64,000 nt of DNA, taken from assembly GCF_003008425.1 (NCBI RefSeq), contig NZ_PXOQ01000007.1, positions 582,419 through 646,418 on the forward strand, read 5' to 3'. The notes beneath the pieces were generated by a model, which worked only from the letters and a program-made list of their open reading frames with translations, did not search any database and had not been told where the DNA came from. Below are positions 63,750 through 64,000 of this stretch, in pieces (within the stretch, counting starts at the first letter, position 1; each line of letters opens with the position of its first letter). A program made the translations under genes and the position numbers. Source of the DNA: Aurantibacter aestuarii (GTDB lineage: Bacteria > Bacteroidota > Bacteroidia > Flavobacteriales > Flavobacteriaceae).

Positions 63750-64000
63750 ATGCCATTAGTAACACCATTAAGTGCAGAACATGACCCGGAAACCAGAGAA
63801 TTGGCCGAATTTTTTAATGAGACCTTAGGCTTTTGTCCAAATTCAGTTTTAACTATGCAACGTAGACCTGCCATTAGCAAAGCTTTTATTAATTTGAATA
63901 AAGCGGTTATGGCAAATGAAGGTAAGGTGACTTCTGCCTTAAAACGAATGATTGCCTGGGTTAGTAGTAACGCTACAGGTTGCAGATATTGCCAAGCGCA
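63750..64000 (+). CDS. Carboxymuconolactone decarboxylase/AhpD-like protein (3' end cut by window edge)
   Basis: The first 83 complete codons are visible. The ATG at 63750 gives MPLVTPLSAEHDPETRELAE, then LGFCPNSVLTMQRRP and RMIAWVSSNATGCRYCQA, where the CxxC of the CMD/AhpD redox motif begins. This is typical of the peroxidase-related alkylhydroperoxidase group. It may cooperate with the divergent OsmC-like gene in peroxide defence. Confidence 0.85.
   Translation, partial: MPLVTPLSAEHDPETRELAEFFNETLGFCPNSVLTMQRRPAISKAFINLNKAVMANEGKVTSALKRMIAWVSSNATGCRYCQA

Overview
This 64 kb window is a low-GC (roughly one third G+C) chromosomal segment of a member of the Bacteroidota, almost certainly family Flavobacteriaceae. 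Lineage markers are the gliding lipoprotein gene gldH next to ricT and a class A penicillin-binding protein, a secreted protease ending in a type IX secretion (T9SS) sorting domain, Bacteroidota-type promoters (TTTG, about 19 nt, TAnnTTTG), TTG starts and weak Shine-Dalgarno sequences. The genus cannot be fixed from the sequence; a marine relative of Olleya, Lacinutrix or Bizionia is a guess. I see no prophage, insertion sequence, CRISPR array or rRNA. No gene-free stretch exceeds 300 bases.

Layout. 1-2.4 kb: the edge-truncated T9SS metalloprotease. 2.5-5.2 kb: a fused dipeptide-type ABC ATPase and two small exported charged proteins. 5.2-7.0 kb: 3-oxoacid CoA-transferase genes with an unrelated four-helix-bundle gene between the subunits. 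7.1-13.7 kb: pbp1A-gldH-ricT, rsmI, tRNA-Asn and rseP. 13.9-23.1 kb: an Sco-like copper protein followed by a metal homeostasis block, namely feoA-feoB plus a tiny Cys-rich partner, and a DtxR/MntR-type regulator divergent from an outer-membrane protein and a Mn/Zn/Fe ABC importer. A perfect 16+16 bp palindrome lies between the divergent promoters. 23.1-24 kb: a heptanucleotide repeat, a REP-like element and Mn/Fe superoxide dismutase. 24-32.8 kb: an AddA-like helicase-nuclease and an AddB-like nuclease, separated by kbl and a strongly promoted OmpA-family gene.

32.8-54.1 kb is the centrepiece, a dense, mostly overlapping gene cluster for an aryl-polyene/flexirubin-type pigment. A tyrosine ammonia-lyase supplies the aromatic starter. 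ACP, two intact ketosynthases, two ketosynthase-like proteins lacking the nucleophilic Cys, a FabG-type reductase, hotdog dehydratases and a thioesterase build the polyene. A methyltransferase and a flavin oxygenase decorate it. An LpxL-like acyltransferase, a glycosyltransferase-DUF2062 fusion, LolA, an RND/MMPL exporter, a JmjC-like cupin, a C45 Ntn-hydrolase, a PaaK-like ligase and a MATE transporter finish or export it. No DarA/DarB dialkylresorcinol genes, which a classical flexirubin needs, are in the window, so the final acceptor of the polyene acid is open.

54-64 kb: a 2OG-Fe(II) oxygenase, queD, a second REP-like copy in opposite orientation, lpxH, a K+ channel, an MFS transporter, three tandem OmpA-domain paralogues with nearly identical C-terminal halves downstream of recJ, an OsmC-like protein and the start of a carboxymuconolactone-decarboxylase/AhpD-like gene.
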